Shown here: in pieces, positions 6,388 through 6,724 of the stretch
How positions within the stretch are numbered: the first letter of the stretch is position 1
How the letters are laid out: each line of letters starts with the position of its first letter
From: DATARH01 sp046724035
Lineage (GTDB): Bacteria; Pseudomonadota; Alphaproteobacteria; ATCC43930; CGMCC-115725
Direction of reading: 5' to 3'
Length of the DNA stretch: 6,724 nt
NCBI GenBank assembly: GCA_046724035.1
Contig: JBKOVT010000309.1
Span: 1-6,724, forward strand
The notes under the pieces: model-generated
The model's database searches: none
What the model was told of the DNA's origin: nothing
What the model saw: the letters and a program-made list of their open reading frames with translations, nothing else
Position numbers and translations under genes: made by a program

Positions 6388-6724
6388 ATGCAATACTTCA
6401 ATCTCAAAAGCGAAGAGAAGTTCGACCCCCAGAAGCATGTCGAGCGCGTCCTCGGCCGGGTTGCCGAGGGCGATGTGACGGTGGCTTGCTGGGAGCCAGG
6501 TCAGACCAGCCCCTACCATTGCCATCCGCACGCGACGGAAATCTATTTCTGTTTCGAGGGCGGCGGCACAATGCGAACGCCCGATGAAACCGTGACCGTT
6601 GTGCCCGGGTCTTTTGTCGTGCATCCACCCGGCGAATTGCATGAATGGATCACCGGACCGGAGCGCACGCTGTTGTTCCGGGTGCGCTATGGCGGGGACA
6701 TGAGCGGGCGCACGAAGGAATGGC
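6388..6724 (+). CDS. Small cupin-domain protein (3' truncated)
   Basis: The first 112 residues of a single-domain cupin; the family is often about 110-140 residues, so little may be missing. Cupin motif 1 is seen as H44-x-H46-x4-E51-x6-G58 (PYHCHPHATEIYFCFEG) and motif 2 as P73-G74-S75 through P81-G82-x2-H85. H44, H46, E51 and H85 are the expected ligands of one divalent metal. An additional histidine, H48, and two cysteines, C45 and C55, sit in or beside the metal pocket. The protein is probably cytosolic, since no signal peptide or helix is visible. It starts nine bases after the pssA stop with its own ribosome site, so it probably shares that transcript. The substrate cannot be told from sequence: small cupins include isomerases, dioxygenases and sugar- or ligand-binding proteins. 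A role in phospholipid synthesis is not implied by position alone. Confidence 0.88.
   Translation, partial: MQYFNLKSEEKFDPQKHVERVLGRVAEGDVTVACWEPGQTSPYHCHPHATEIYFCFEGGGTMRTPDETVTVVPGSFVVHPPGELHEWITGPERTLLFRVRYGGDMSGRTKEW

Overview
The window reads as a GC-rich chromosome fragment from an alphaproteobacterium. A Hyphomicrobiales- or Rhodospirillales-like host is my best guess, from the short Psd form, the psd-pssA order and the DUF4159/vWA membrane gene pair; this is inference without a database search. All five recognisable protein genes lie on the + strand and are packed like an operon. I see no rRNA, tRNA, CRISPR array, insertion sequence or phage gene.

Layout. Bases 1-2532 hold the 3' part of a large membrane-anchored DUF4159 protein whose N-terminal (BatA-like) start lies before the window. 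Bases 2555-4678 encode a second large membrane protein with a vWA-type domain that keeps a full MIDAS metal site and a glutamine-amidotransferase-like region. A 53-bp gap (4679-4731) contains a 29-bp imperfect palindrome. Then come psd (4732-5418, phosphatidylserine decarboxylase proenzyme), a 75-bp gap with a strong Shine-Dalgarno site, pssA (best start TTG 5494, end 6378, phosphatidylserine synthase), and the first 112 codons of a small cupin gene (6388 to the window end).

How the genes fit together. PssA joins CDP-diacylglycerol and serine to give phosphatidylserine, and Psd decarboxylates this to phosphatidylethanolamine, so the centre of the window is the complete two-step PE branch. The two upstream proteins belong to the poorly characterised envelope clusters that usually follow a MoxR ATPase and a DUF58 protein (family knowledge; those genes are not in this window). 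Both are predicted to expose most of their mass to the periplasm, and neither contains a cysteine in the part seen.

The points most worth a second look are: an internal signal-peptide-like segment with an AHA|DD cleavage site just before the DUF4159 domain; total absence of cysteine from about 1550 codons of the two envelope proteins; a nine-codon mini-ORF linking these two genes through an ATGA overlap at each end; and a contrast between a degenerate vWA metal site in the first protein and an intact one in the second. I do not see a clear new defence or mobile system; the least described part is the DUF4159/vWA pair.
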